Assembly (NCBI GenBank): GCA_029379385.1 | Contig: CM055608.1 | Location: forward strand, 19,218,350-19,282,349 | DNA from: Quillaja saponaria | Lineage: Eukaryota; Streptophyta; Magnoliopsida; Fabales; Quillajaceae | Direction of reading: 5' to 3' | Length of the DNA stretch: 64,000 nucleotides | Shown here: positions 36,101 through 48,839 of the stretch, in pieces | Position numbering within the stretch: position 1 is the first letter of the stretch | How the letters are laid out: each line of letters opens with the position of its first letter | Position numbers and translations under genes: made by a program | Notes under the pieces: model-generated | Database searches by the model: none | What the model saw: the letters and a program-made list of their open reading frames with translations, nothing else | Told to the model about the DNA's origin: nothing

Positions 36101-38463
36101 ATTCCTAAACCTAGACTACATCACAATTTCTCACATATTCATTGCATGTCTCATAACCCTTATAACTCGATATTGTAAATTCGAATTTTAGATATAAGGT
36201 ATAAGTTACGGTAATAGTTCGAAGCATCGACAAGGCCAACCAAAGAATAATCATTCCCCCAACTTACTAAATAAGGAATAAAATAAGAACCTGATGGTAC
36301 AATATAAGGATCACACAAAGTAAAATATTTAAGGTCAATTGGATTGATGATCACGGTATAAAATATATAATTTTATTAAAGTCAAGATTGTAATTTGAAA
36401 AATATATAAAAATACAGATATGAATTTCAATAATTTTATAGTGAGTATCATCAACTCTAAATTGAGTTCTAGAAAATTCAATACTAGAGTATATAAACTG
36501 CGATAACATATTATATCTGTCCTATAATAATAGGTCTAGATTTATGTAAATAGGCACAATAGGACAATCAAGATACCATGGCACAATTGCCCCTCTTTTT
36601 TTCATTCTGTTTTCATTTTCTTTGTATGGAAAAAGAAAGCACTAAAGACAACGAATTAAAATAACATAAATTTACTAGAGGAGAATTCAAACCAATACCA
36701 TCATTCCGAAGTAGAATTTGGGTAAGTCGACCACAAAAAACGAACTTGGGCGTTGGGCGTCGAAATCATTTAGGAACCATTCTGACTTACCAAAAACCAA
36801 TCTAGAGACGTGAACCGGACCGGTGAAAGACAAGACTAGTGTGATAAAAGTCAATAGTTGGCTTGTTGATGTGGCAAGATGAAGTGACGAACGACAATAA
36901 TGTCGGCAGCAAAGTATTGGATAAACTGGTGACCAGGGTCGAGCTGGGCAATGATGTGTAGTGATTTTTCTTTTTTAGCACGATGTATAGTGATGTCCGG
37001 TTGCAAATCATGATAGTTTTTTGATGCAGGATCAATTGATAGCTTAATTAAAAATAACAATGGAGTGGATGTTTGATTACATATCATGATAGATTTTTGA
37101 TGTAGGATCAGGACAACCGAAAAAATAATTTATTAATTCATAAAAAAAATTTATAAACTCTACCCTAAAATATAAAAATAACTAGAGTCCTAATAAAAGA
37201 AAATTTAATAACTCATAATAATACTAAAATATTACTAATTCATCTCTAATTATGAATTCAAATATAACTAAATCATAAATTATAAATCCTATTACATCGT
37301 TTTCTATTCATTTTACAGCGTGGCCAACAATTTGGTGACAAGTGGCAGACAAGATGACATGGCTTATTTTGCTTAGATTTCATGTGTGAGAACGGGGTGG
37401 CGGCGTGCGCTACCACCCTCTTTCTCACAGATAGCACATGACGGCAAATGGCTTTATTCTTTGGCGATGGGATTTCATATTCAGGCAGATCAGTGGATTT
37501 CAGTGCTTATGACAGCTTCTGTGAGTGAAAATAAGCTGAGAAATGTGACAAACGGTGGCAATTGCGAAAATGTCCACAGGTTCGTGGTGGCGCATTCCTG
37601 GTCGATTTGTGGTATTCTCGATGGCTGGAAGATGGAGTTGATGTGGTCTTAGGTAGCGGGACTAATGTCTAACAGAGGTGGGTGCGGTTGTTGGTTGCAG
37701 AATACGGTGGTAGTAGAGGCCAGAATGTGTTTTCAGGCGATTAAGGAAAATTAGGAATTTTAGATACTTGGGAGGCAATCCGGCTCTGCTACTATTTGAT
37801 TTAGGACATGATGGAAGATTGAGGGATTTCGAAAGAAATATAAGAGACCTATTCTATTCTAAATTACTCATAAGAAAAACTACTAAAATTTCAATATCAA
37901 TTCATCAATACATTCCTGAAACGTACATAAGAGAGGCCTATATGTAGGAAAATTCTAAACCCTAAGAATTTTAACATATTTAAAATTTAAAGCTACATGC
38001 TACTAAAAGTTATCCCTAATACTATCAATAGATAATTAAAATACAATTTCAAAATAACTAAAAATATCCCATGTAAGTCTTATTACTTTGTTTCCCTATC
38101 ACATGTCCAAAATATACTTTTAGAAATGACATTAAAATTGTAAAGAGATTTGGCTTTTAGAAGTAAGAATTTACACACGTTAACACTTTTTGAGTACAAG
38201 CCAATTGCCAGTATCTCAGATTAAGTAATTAACTTATAGTGCTCTGTCTTACATTTTCATGCCTAAATCTGGAGTTTAGATGGTGTTTAAATGAACTTAT
38301 AGGTTCTTAAGCTCTGGATATGCAAATTCTGTAAGGTAAACAGTACAATCATACTCTTTAAACAAAGTTTGGTTTGAAGTTACAATAATGAAAGGAGAAG
38401 TCAGAATAAATTAGTCCCATTCTTCTAAACCTATTATTTTAGACCCTAATTTACTTTGTATTT

Positions 38464-39460
38464 GTCACACCACCACACGGTATGGCTGGCCAGAGGAATG
38501 GATAACCAAACCTCTATAACCCTGACTCCAAATCAAAGAAAAACACATGACCATTGTCCAAACTAAAAGTAAAAAGGACAATTTTATAAAAACATAACTA
38601 TATGCAAATGTTTATTTATTGAAATGTATAGTGACTTAATTTAAAATTTTGGTAGAGGTTCCTAGTAAAGTGGAACATGCTCAATTATACAAACATATTA
38701 TATTTTGGTTACACATAACCAAACAACATCAATAACCATAACTACAAAAAGCTCCTCTCTATTTCACATCATAAACAATAACAAACCAAACTATTACACA
38801 AATCAAAAATTTAAGACTCAAGCCCTATTGTGACTGCAAAGCTTCATCTCTTGTCTTCAAGGTAAATGATCTCAGTGAATACATTGCCGCAGCAATATCG
38901 GCAAGTCATATTTCAATCTGTAATGTTTGCTGAGATCCTGATACTAAAAAATATGAACAAATAGAGAGTGAGTCCTAAAGACTCAGTGAGTGAAAAACGT
39001 ACACAAATGGTACTAGTATCAATCAACATAACATATAAAACACATAGGTTGAACATTCGCATCTTATCATGAATTACAAAAACAACTCAACTTCATACGT
39101 ATATAGATATAGAAAGTGGAAAATTTAACAAACATAACTCATGGAATACAATATACAAACAACTTAATCAAGACATGCAAACAAATCAATCAAAGCATAC
39201 AAAAAGGCTAATCGAAGTAACTCAGCAGCACCACACACCAAATACACATCCTCCTCGGGACATTTTTGCTCCCGCATACCATGAATATATAAGCTCCTCA
39301 CATATCCTTCTCGGGCCTGAGTTACTCGAATATTTTTAATCAAATATTAATGAATCAAATCAAGTTATCTTAGGTGCACTCGGATTCTATCTCATATATA
39401 AAAATAGCTTTGTTGGCTCTTATCACACACAAACAAAGTTTCACATCAACACACAATACA
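38464..39460 (-). mobile_element. Ty3/gypsy LTR-like remnant, minus orientation
   Basis: The minus strand carries, in order: GAGTAACTCAGGCCCGAGAAGG (39326-39305), a GGTATGCGGGAGCA block, a TTTTTCACTCACTGAGTC block (38998-38981) and a CCTTGAAGACAAG block. It closes GGTGTGACA at 38464, like a chromovirus LTR end. The same blocks in the same order lie on the plus strand at about 46970-47470. No coding sequence is supported. Confidence 0.55.
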
Positions 39461-42007
39461 ACAAAACTAGTGTTAACAGCATAATACTTTCATTACTTAA
39501 TTCAATCAAGGCACTAAATATTCATATTTGAGAACTATATATATTTATAAACATATACACATAAACACATATACACAACACACTAGCAACCATGGGATAT
39601 CATTTTCCACTCATAGGGTTATGGATCTTGCTCATCGCTTCTTCTTGAATTCACGTGTGTCGTTGGATCAACAATATGTTTTTGAGCTGAAAATCATATT
39701 TTCAAGTATTACTTAATTTATAAATTTCATAGTTATTATACTCTAATTACTAAAACTTATATATATATATATATATATAAATCAACTTCCATGTATTCCT
39801 TTGAAACTAAGTCCTTTTAGGCATTTTAACAAATACCTTAAAGGCAACTTTAATTTTGTTTCATGTATGTGTATATTATATATGTACATACCAAGAAAAT
39901 CAACAGTAATTTCATAATTCAACATTACTCACATTCAAAGTATTAAATTCAAGTTAAGTTATGTTTTTTTCTCTTACCTTTTACTTATGTTTTGTGTGGA
40001 TGTCCTTTATTTTTACTATATCTCATTGAACATGGAAGCAGAATTCATATAATTCATTCATATAATTCCCAACAATTACTTTTCAATTTTTTAGTTTATC
40101 TGTCAAGTAATATTTAGATTAATATACGCACACCTCAACCAATTTATCTCTCTTATCTAGTTAAAGATGTTTGCCATCCATGCAAATGCATGGACAGGAG
40201 AGATGATAATTAATGGGGAAGACATAAAAAATTGTAACAAGGGTACAATTTATTTTTATTTTATTTAACTAATAATAGTAGTTTACTGGCTGGTGGCTAC
40301 TGCTACATTACAAATCTTGTCGTAATTCATGAAATGATATAAAACTAACTAGCTGTTTTTTTTAAGTTATCCACACAAAAGGAAAAACAATATTCAGGTC
40401 CCACGTATTAAAACTATGCATTTTATTTGTAGATTATTATATATCCGTATAGCGTTTTTAAGTCAATGAGAAAATGTTTAAAGGGTATTGGAGGTTAGTT
40501 TCTAAAACATTTTGTATTTGCCTCAATCAGTTTTTAACAATTTTCTTTTATATAGTCAATTGTGGCTGCTTTTTCTTTTATTCAAGAAAGTAATTAAGAA
40601 CTGTTACTAAACCTGAGGGATAATTGACATGCCAACCAAAAGTAACACTTAATAGTGATTGTTGTCAGAACATATAGTAGTAGAAGAAGAAAGATTACAG
40701 GCTTTGAGGAGTATTGTATGTTTTCGGTTTAAATTAAAAATTGCAACTTATAGCTGTAGCCTGTAGCCAAAGGTCAAATAGCACAGGGCCAAGGGCCTAG
40801 GGCGAAGGCCAAGTTTAAGTCATTAATAATATGTGTAAATGTATTACATGGACCCACACAAACAATTAATTGAAGATGAAGGCTACAACGAAATATGTAT
40901 TTCATCATGTACCCACAGCATTTAATTGAAGATGAAGACTACTACATATGATGCACCGAATCCAAGCAGTTTGCATCTCCACTCTAACGTGATAGATTTC
41001 TGATTTATATCTCCTATCTTCCGGATATACTTGTCTAGTGTGTGTTTTTTTTTTTTTTTAATTATTCTTCTTCTTCTTCTTAATTAAGCATAACTAGGAT
41101 CCAATTGGGTTCCATTACCCTAATATTTTTTTAACTTATTCCAAATAAACTGAAAATATAATAATATCACATAAAAAAAGTATGTTGACCCAAAATAGCA
41201 AAACTAAAAGCGAGAGTGAGGCGAATAGCTTTTTTGTATTATGTAGGATTTAAAATTTGATTCTAAACAAAATCACATAAATTACAAACAGCAGGACTAA
41301 AAGAACAATGTAGAAAATAAAGAGTCGGGAGAGAGAGAAATTTGCATAACCGATTTATAGTGGGTCATCAATTTTTTAACTACGTCCACTTTTCAAGTAA
41401 TTCTATTTGAGAATTTCAAATCCACTGTACTGCGAAAATTACAGGTTTTCAGTAACTTGTACAACATCTCACTTCATAGGCTACAAATGCATTTCAAGTT
41501 CCTCAAAACTCAACCAATTGATAAGAAATACTCCTGACTTAATACCTAATCTCTATTTTAACCAACTGAAATTCTTATTAACTGGAAAGATATGTGATTT
41601 TACAGAATCACTTAAGTCACTCAGATAAAAACCTTTATAATGAGAATGAAAATTCACGCTTTTTAATCTGAGAAACAGAGAATAAGAATATGAAAATTAA
41701 GCTTCTATCTATGTGAAGAAGATGACATATGAAAATTTCAAACATTTAGCAGAAGCGTTGAGAAATCAGAGTGCTTAATAATTTGAAAGTTCATCAAATC
41801 CTTCTTGTTGAGTTTGTTGCTAATTTGACTTTATCCTTGTAACATTCCTGAAAAGTTGTACAGAGAGTATAAGGTACATGACTAACTTTAAATACACCGA
41901 AACAAATTTCACATGAGGTTTATTCTGATAAGGAATAAATTGATAATTATGAATTTTATGCATAAAGTTGAAAAGGAAAATATGCATGATTATAATATTT
42001 AATTATA
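39461..42007. other. AT-rich intergenic DNA with microsatellites
   Basis: No gene recognised. It holds a (TA)n run at 39759-39780, an oligo-T run at 41047-41060 and a short (TTC)n run near 41067-41080. Confidence 0.5.
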
Positions 42008-42622
42008 CTAGCCTTCATGGCACATGCATTGCACATGAATCATGTTTATGATATAAATAAATATATGTTTATCAACAATTGATATATATATATCAAGAAA
42101 TTATAGTTAAAAAAAATAATACTCTATTGACAAAAAAATAGAGGAATTCAATCTTAACTACTATTGACATATAAAAAAAAATTAAAATAAAAAATTTAAA
42201 ATTAACACAACAATATAATAATCATGAAAGCTATACTCTTAATATTTCTTTTAATTCATAGTAATTTTAAAAAAAATTAATTCTTAAATTTAAGAATTTT
42301 AATTTTTTTTTATTATTAAGAACTTATTAAACAAAAAATTGAGAAATTAAATCTTAATTACTATTGACATATAAATATTGAAAAAATTATAAATTTATTA
42401 ATATTAAAAATAATTAGTAAAAAATAAATAAAATCAATAGTCCTAAATCCTATTGATATTAAAATAGAGAATAATTAGATTTTTTATTTTTTTTATAAAA
42501 AAAATAGTTTATTTGTAGCAAAGTAACAACTAAAGATAACTATATAATAATAAAAGCTCATAAAGGATATTTAAGGAAATTAAAAGATTCTGTTATTAAG
42601 CCACTTTTATATATAGTATAGA
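42008..42622 (-). mobile_element. Helitron-like non-autonomous element, copy A
   Basis: On the minus strand it starts TCTATACTATATATAAAAG at 42622 and ends AAGGCTAG at 42008. A palindromic stretch lies a few bases before the end, with TTCATG/CATGAA arms (42014-42039). The flanking bases are A at the 5' side and T at the 3' side. TC start, hairpin, CTRR end and insertion between A and T are the Helitron rules. It is 615 bases, AT-rich, with no Rep/helicase coding. It is similar to copy B at both ends and in internal blocks. Confidence 0.65.
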
Positions 42623-42872
42623 TGTATTTTTTACATGAGATTAGGAGTAAACAAGTAATTTTACCTACTTGTGATTTTATTGAAGGAAAGGAATATTTGT
42701 AATATTTAAAATGGAGGATTAATTAATTAAATGTCTAAATGCACGATTATTTTTAAGTAGTTTTAAATGGTAATGAACTAAGTGAACTTAGTTTCTAGAA
42801 TGATTGAATAAAGAAATTAATCTTTTGATTAATAATATAGGAAGAAATATTAGATGTAAGCATAAATATATA

Positions 42873-42884
<12 letters not shown>

Positions 42885-42902
<18 letters not shown>
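42885..42902 (+). repeat. TG/TA microsatellite between the Helitron-like copies
   Basis: A run of TA dinucleotides preceded by TGTGTG from about 42872. It directly abuts the 3' end of copy B. Confidence 0.8.
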
Positions 42903-42903
<1 letters not shown>

Positions 42904-43837
42904 TAGCATTTGTGATACACGCGTTGAGTGTAAATCATGTTTACGGTATGTACATTTCTAACCAAAATCGACTTACATATTAAAAATTACAATTAATAAA
43001 AAACTGTTATTTCATGTTAATGTAATTAAAAAAATAGGTAAATATAACTAAAAATAAAATTCATAATATAAATTTATAATTTTTTTAATTCATAAGATAG
43101 ATGAAGAATTAAAAAATAATATGATAATAAAATAAAAACTATACTCTTAATATTTTAAAAAAATTGATTCATAAAATTAAGAAGAATTAGGAAAAAAAAT
43201 TTACACATTCTAAAAGTTTGAATTAATGGATGACGTAAAAGAATTTCAATTAATAAAAAATATTACTCCATGTTAATGCAATTAAACAAATAAGTAATTA
43301 AAATTCATAATATAAACTTATAATGTTTTTTAATTCTTAAGATAGAAGCAAAATTGATAAAATAATATAATAAAAAATAAAATTATATCCTTAATATTTT
43401 TTAATTAATAATTATTTTTTTAATTTTGATTCATAAAATCAAAAAGAATTAGAAATAAATAAATAAACCTACACATTCTAAAAGTTAGAATTAATGGATG
43501 ACGTAGTGGACATAATTGTTGGATAATATATTATAATGAATGCATATAGTATTTTGTTCCATTTCACTTGAAAACAATAATAAAATTGTTAGATTTTAAC
43601 TAACTAAAAGAGTTATAATCTACTAATTTTGAGGAATTTATAAAAAAAATATTCACAATAGTTCTAAAAAATTGTATTTCTATTGATATTAAATGGAGAA
43701 GGACTAGGGAAAAAAAATAATAGTCTATTTGGAGCAAAATAACAATTAAACATAACTATGTAATAATAAAAATTCATAAAGATGTTTAAGAAAATCAAAA
43801 TTTTTTATGATTAAGCCAGTTTTATATATAGTATAGA
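42903..43837 (-). mobile_element. Helitron-like non-autonomous element, copy B
   Basis: On the minus strand it starts TCTATACTATATATAAAAC at 43837 and ends AATGCTAA at 42903. A TACAC...GTGTA hairpin lies about 12 bases before the end. The flanks are A and T. It shares the 5' 75 bases closely with copy A and contains an internal duplication (42991-43237 and 43248-43504) that copy A lacks. No coding sequence. Confidence 0.65.
42991..43504 (+). repeat. Diverged tandem duplication, about 250-base unit
   Basis: Units 42991-43237 and 43248-43504 both begin AATTAATAAAAAA or close to it. Both share a CATGTTAATG block and an ATTCATAATATAAA block, and end TTAATGGATGACGTA. They differ by many substitutions and short indels. 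Confidence 0.75.
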
Positions 43838-44430
43838 TATATTATGAATGACTAAATTGAATACATAAAGCCTAGGGACTAAATTGAAGATTCCGGAAAC
43901 TCAAAATATTAATGAGGAGTATCATTGTCTCCAACACCATGGTTTGAACCCACGGTTTTGGATGGATTCTTGGAGATTCAACAGGCATGCAAGATAGGTG
44001 TAAGAAGGAGTTTGTGGGGTGGGGTGGAGAATAAGACTCTTTGTTTGCATGCATCATTGGGAAGGGTGTATTCCTAGCTGGGATGTGAGGATTATCAAGG
44101 AGGAAAATCAATCTTGGTAAATTGCTATAATCCTCATAACTCGATAACGTAAAATTAAGTTTTAGACATAATGTATAAATTTACTTTATAAAATAAAAAA
44201 ATTAAATAAATAATAATACAATTGAATATGTTATAACTTGATATTGAGAACTTAACTTAAGAACAAATAGATGTAACTCTTGCTCGTAGATAAATTATAT
44301 AGATACAATTGAATTAAAACTTCGTTGACTTGGAGTTTTATTTTTTATTTTTATCTTCTGTAAATTGATTATAAGTGAAACACAGGCAAACCAAGTAAAT
44401 TAGTGGATGAAAAAGTGATGTATATAAAAA
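43838..44430. other. Intergenic DNA without a gene
   Basis: It contains a CATAACTCGATAACGTAAA phrase near 44136 that resembles CATAACCCTTATAACTCGATATTG near 36150, so a dispersed repeat is shared with the region inside the 34707-38101 element. No coding sequence. Confidence 0.4.
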
Positions 44431-47400
44431 TACCAAGAGTTAATTTTCAGCACAAGTTAAAATGTTCACTTTGACCTTATTTTTTAACTTTATCTTATAT
44501 ATATTTTTTAATTCTTTATTTTTCCTTTTCTTCCAATTTTGGTGCCAATTTTTTTTTTTCCTTGGGTTTTCTTTCTCTCGACTGCCATTCTAGCTTTTTC
44601 CCTTGTTATGGATGGTTCTAGAGAACATTAGAATTTTCTTAAGTCTAACCGTAAGCATCATCCTCCTCTCCTCTTATGGGTGTGATTCTCCTTGATAGCT
44701 TTCCTTGAAGCTAAGCTGCTGTGAGGGGTTTTAGAGTAACAAGTTCTGTAGCCAATCTCCATGAAGCCGTGCCTAATTCCTTCCTATTGCTTATTGTCAT
44801 TCTTCTTAGTCAAGAAAAACATAAATATAGCAGTGTCCTCTTTGCTTTCTTTCTCCTTGCTATGCCTTTACCTTGTTTTGCTAAGCCTGCATGCCATTTT
44901 GCCTTGCCTTGTTATTGCCATATTTGTTCCCTCCCCTGTTCTGCTCCTTTGTTGGGCTGCGAACTTCCTCTCTTCCTTGCGGCCAAGTTGGATATTGAAG
45001 TGGCAGCAACCTTGTTCTTGGGTTACAGCCTTCTTCTTGTTCAAATTCTTTAGTGTGATTACTACCTTGATGGAGGGAGCAGCATCATCCATTAACAAAA
45101 ATGTTACTATCAATAGCAGCCACCAGCAAGAAGGCCAGCCTTGACCTTAGTTCCTTATGTGTTGCCGTGAGTGAGTAAAATAGCCTTTGAATTGCTTACT
45201 TTTTCTTGTTCTTATTAAGTACTAAGTTTAGTAATAGTAATATTCATGTTTTTATGTAAACTTAAATACTAACTTATGATGGAACTTGAAATCTTAGTAT
45301 ATTAACTAAATGATTAAGAGAATTATAAAATGTAAACAAGAGTATAAGAATAATGGATACTTGAGATAGTTGTGTATAATCATGAAAATTAGGTAGGTAG
45401 TTAATTTAAATGCAAATTGGAATATGAATATGATTAAAATTTGAGGATTTATGTTGAATTATTGGGATGGGTATATACATACACACATACACACATACAC
45501 ATCAATAAAAGTAAGTCATGCCCTTAAGGTGTTTGATAAAATGCCTACAATAACTAGTTATAACTTTATGAATACAACTTAGTACATATAATTCTTAGTG
45601 ATTAGTTGTTATTGAAATTTGAATAAAAATTTCCTAAACAATAACAAAGAATGGTTGATTAAGGTGGTGAGTTGAGGATTTGAAGAAAGTGAGTAATGGG
45701 TATGAACAAAGGAGGGCTAGTTATGGCTAAAGTGTTGGAAAATGAGAGTTAAGAGGTTTTTGAAAGGATGCAGGGTCAAATTTCGTGGGTTATAAACATC
45801 TTGTATTTCGGGTATTTCCGGGAGTAAATTAAATTAAAAGTTCTAAGTAAAAAGTGTAGCTTAGGGTCTTGAGATGATGTTTGGAAAATTTCGTAACCTA
45901 GTTCCAAGTATACTTATTGTTAGAGCTATTGGATTGCAGCTAGGCCCATGCAAGATTTTTAGTGAGTTCCAATCAGTCTGAGAGACTTCGTCAAGGGTTG
46001 TGGTTAGAATTAGCTTAGGACCTATAAATAAAAGTTGTTCTTAACATATTAAAAGATAAATATGGAGTGGTTGAGGTCTTAATTCTATGTTCTATGTACT
46101 TTGGAGATATTGGAATTCATGGTTGTGATTTACCTGTTTTGAAGTAATTGAGATTAGGGTGCCTTAAAGGATGAATTAGGAGTAGAGTGCTATAGATGAA
46201 ATGTTTCTAAAATCTTGAAAAACTAGAATAGAAATTTTCATAATTTATTTTTCAATTATGAGAATTGTATAAGTATTAGAAGCAGAGGTTAGCAACCAAG
46301 AAATTGTACTAGTGCTCTATTTTTGTTCATGTGAGGAATTGAGTGAGTTCAAGGCTGATTTTAAGAAAAGTTTCTACATAAGAAAGATAGCTAACTTCCT
46401 AAAGTTAATGTTTCAACTTAGTTTTATTAAATTTGGTTAAGTATATAAGTTGAAATAAATCATATCTCTAAGATAGTTTGAAAATGCATAAAAGGGGTTA
46501 ACTTTAAATAAATACTTCAAACTTAGTAACTCTAAATTTTCGTAATTAAAATGTTATAACTTATAAAATTTATAAACTAAATAATACTTGAAAAATGTAA
46601 TTGCAGCTTTGGAAAGTGTTGTTGAATCAACGGCGCGCATGAATGCAAGAGTAAGTGATGAATGAGAACGATAAATGGTGAGTGGTTAACTGTTATCCTT
46701 TGGTGGCTAGATTATTATGTGTAATTGTATGTGTTTGAATAGATGTGTTATATGGGAAAAAAAAGTATGTGTAATGTTTTATTGAGCCATTTGAATTATG
46801 TTTGATGTTTGAAATTGCTTGTGGTTGATAAGGGATAACGAAATGAACTTTTTTTCCGAAATAATTTTTATTTCTGAAATTGAAATCTAGGTGCACCTAG
46901 GAGGTTTTGATTTAATATTCTAATATGAGATATTCTGATTCTAATAAGTGTTTAAAAAAGATATTTAAGTACTCAGGCCCAATGGGTGGAGTTGGAAAAA
47001 GGAGATTCAGTGATTCAATTTATGATTCTATTTGGTGTGCGGGCACAAAACTGTCCAGTGGAAGTAGTGTGAGGGGCTGAGTTACTCAGTTGGGTCTTTG
47101 TATGCTTTGTATGTTTTGTGTGCTTTGATTACTTTGATTGTTTTGAGTTAATTATATAAAGTACTACTTAAACAATGCTTGTTAGGTTTTATGTTTCCAT
47201 AATCATGTAAGTGTAACTTTAATGATTTTGTAATTTATGATATGCTGAATATTAATTAATGATATATTATATATGTGTGTTGAGTGATGTTAGTATCCTT
47301 TGGGTACGATTTTTCACTCACTGAGTTTGTAAAACTTACTCCTTTTTGTAGAAATTTTTTATAGTAATAATATTTCAAGAGATGACAATTACAGATAGTG

Positions 47401-47640
47401 GGCTTGTCGAGAATTTGGCAGCAAGGTATATTCAAAATCTCACACTTGAAGTCAAGGATAAAAGTTTGTAGTTATACTAGAGCTGTGGGTTGTCAGATTT
47501 TGTGTTATATAACAGTCTTTTTATTTGTTACTTGTGATATGGCTGGAGCGGAGTTCCTTTGTGTAATTCTGTGTTTATTGTGATCTGGTTATATATAAGC
47601 ATGTGCATTTGTTTGTATTTTGAGACATGTTCCATATTGC
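44431..47640 (+). mobile_element. Ty3/gypsy LTR-like remnant region, plus orientation
   Basis: The core at 46970-47470 is an inverted counterpart of 38464-39460: ACTCAGGCCCAATGGGTGG, GGTGTGCGGGCAC, TTTTTCACTCACTGAGTTTG and CTTGAAGTCAAGG follow in that order. The left part (44721-45144) has open frames of about 110-127 codons that are leucine/cysteine-rich and look like non-coding, pyrimidine-rich LTR sequence. The outer limits are not defined. Confidence 0.5.
45471..45505 (+). repeat. (ACAC/ATAC)n microsatellite
   Basis: Imperfect ACATACACAC units. Confidence 0.8.
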
Positions 47641-47796
47641 AAGGAACTTCTGTCGAATCTTTTAATAAATTATTATTTATTTCAGTAAACAAACTTTTAC
47701 AGTTAACTTCTATTTATAAAATTTATTGTTATATATTGATTTAATCAAGAGTCATGTTCAATTGTGATAAAATCATGATTACAGAAATTTAGTTAT

Positions 47797-48200
47797 CCAA
47801 TCTATTTCAAGAAAATGATTTATCAGCGACGGTAAATACCCATCTTAAATAAATTTGTCTTAGATAACTAATCTACGACGGCCAGTTAGTTATCCACGAA
47901 GGGATGAATTGTCTTGATTAATAAAGGCAAAAAATTTTAATTTGATTTTTTTATTATTTTATGAGATGGTACTGTAGTTATTTACGATGGGTTTTACCCG
48001 TCTTGGATATTATAATTAAATAGCAAGTTTTAACTTTTTCTCATATCAATGGCGGGTCTGTATTATCTATGACAGGTATGTACCCCATCTTAGATAGAAA
48101 ATTTTTATTTTTAATCATATCACATATCCACGACAGGCTTTTTTTTATTTTGCCCATCTTAGATAGGTTTTTGCCTGTTGTAGATAGATTTTCCCAATAT
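47797..48200 (+). mobile_element. CACTA-like terminus with subterminal repeats
   Basis: The stretch opens with ATCTATTTCAAGAAAAT, a weak match to CACTACAAGAAAA. It then carries several CGACGG-TA...ACCCATC-type units in both orientations (near 47827, 47876, 47978, 48052, 48073, 48132, 48178). Short repeats in both orientations packed at one end are typical of CACTA elements. A UTR-like, pyrimidine-rich segment follows to about 48470. The other end and transposase were not identified. Confidence 0.5.
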
Positions 48201-48839
48201 CATAATCGTAGAATTGAACTCAAATTTCAGTTTCTCCTTATTTATCCCTGCCTTAAGTGTGCGCTATCTAAGTATTTCCTGCGAGTCCTTCAACCTTGCT
48301 ATCAATGGAATTTCCAGTGAGTCGATATTTCTCTCAACCCTAACTCTCTATTTCTCTTAATTTCAGTTTCTGCTCACCCCATTTGTCGCTACTTATCTCT
48401 TTGGCCGTATTGTTGCTGCTCAGTTTCTGGTGAGTCTTTCTTTCTCTCCCTTTCTCAATCTGTTTGTCTTTTACTGCTATTTTGGGATTTGAACACTTCC
48501 ACTCTCTAGCATAAGTTCGATTTTCTTCTTTTGTTTCTTTGTAGGTTTAAGAAATTGTAAAATTTTGGTTGTTTGGTACTTGAAAAACTTGTCAATGTGT
48601 TTGTCAAATTTAATTGATCTGTTCATTTCTTTCCAAAAGCAAGAGAATGTGACTTCAATTGGCACCAAAACTGTTGTATCTTCTCCCATTTTAATTATTG
48701 CACGGTTTTATTTTTTTGTGTTTAACTCTTATTTTAATATGCTATTCTATTTTGTAGCTAAGAAATTATGGATATCAAGGTTAGATTTTGTTATAAAGAA
48801 CTCAGAAAACCGAATATTTTTTTGAATAATATAGCTTGA

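Larger units (their letters stand above)
34707..38101 (-). mobile_element. Coding-poor Copia-like LTR retrotransposon
   Basis: Two similar repeats flank it: 34707-34983 and about 37800-38101. They share, in order, a CCTATTCTATTCTAAATTA block, a GAGAGGCCTATAT block and an end GTTTCCC(A/T)A(A/T)CA. On the minus strand the 3' copy starts TGTTGGGAAACAAG and is preceded by a purine tract (CAAGGGAGAA, 34995-34984). The 5' copy is followed by a primer-site-like TAGTAGCAGAGCC at 37794-37782. Flanks are CACGT (34702-34706) and CATGT (38102-38106), a near-perfect target duplication. No Copia gag, protease, integrase or RT is visible in 2.8 kb of internal DNA, so it resembles a large non-autonomous derivative. 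Confidence 0.7.

Noticed and set aside
37386..37652. 88-codon plus frame rich in Trp and Gly
   Set aside because: It lies antisense inside the LTR element just after its primer site; it is GC-richer leader DNA, not a gene.
44721..45144. Overlapping leucine- and cysteine-rich frames resembling membrane proteins
   Set aside because: Pyrimidine-rich non-coding DNA gives Leu/Phe/Cys-rich translations in several frames; the position fits an LTR remnant.
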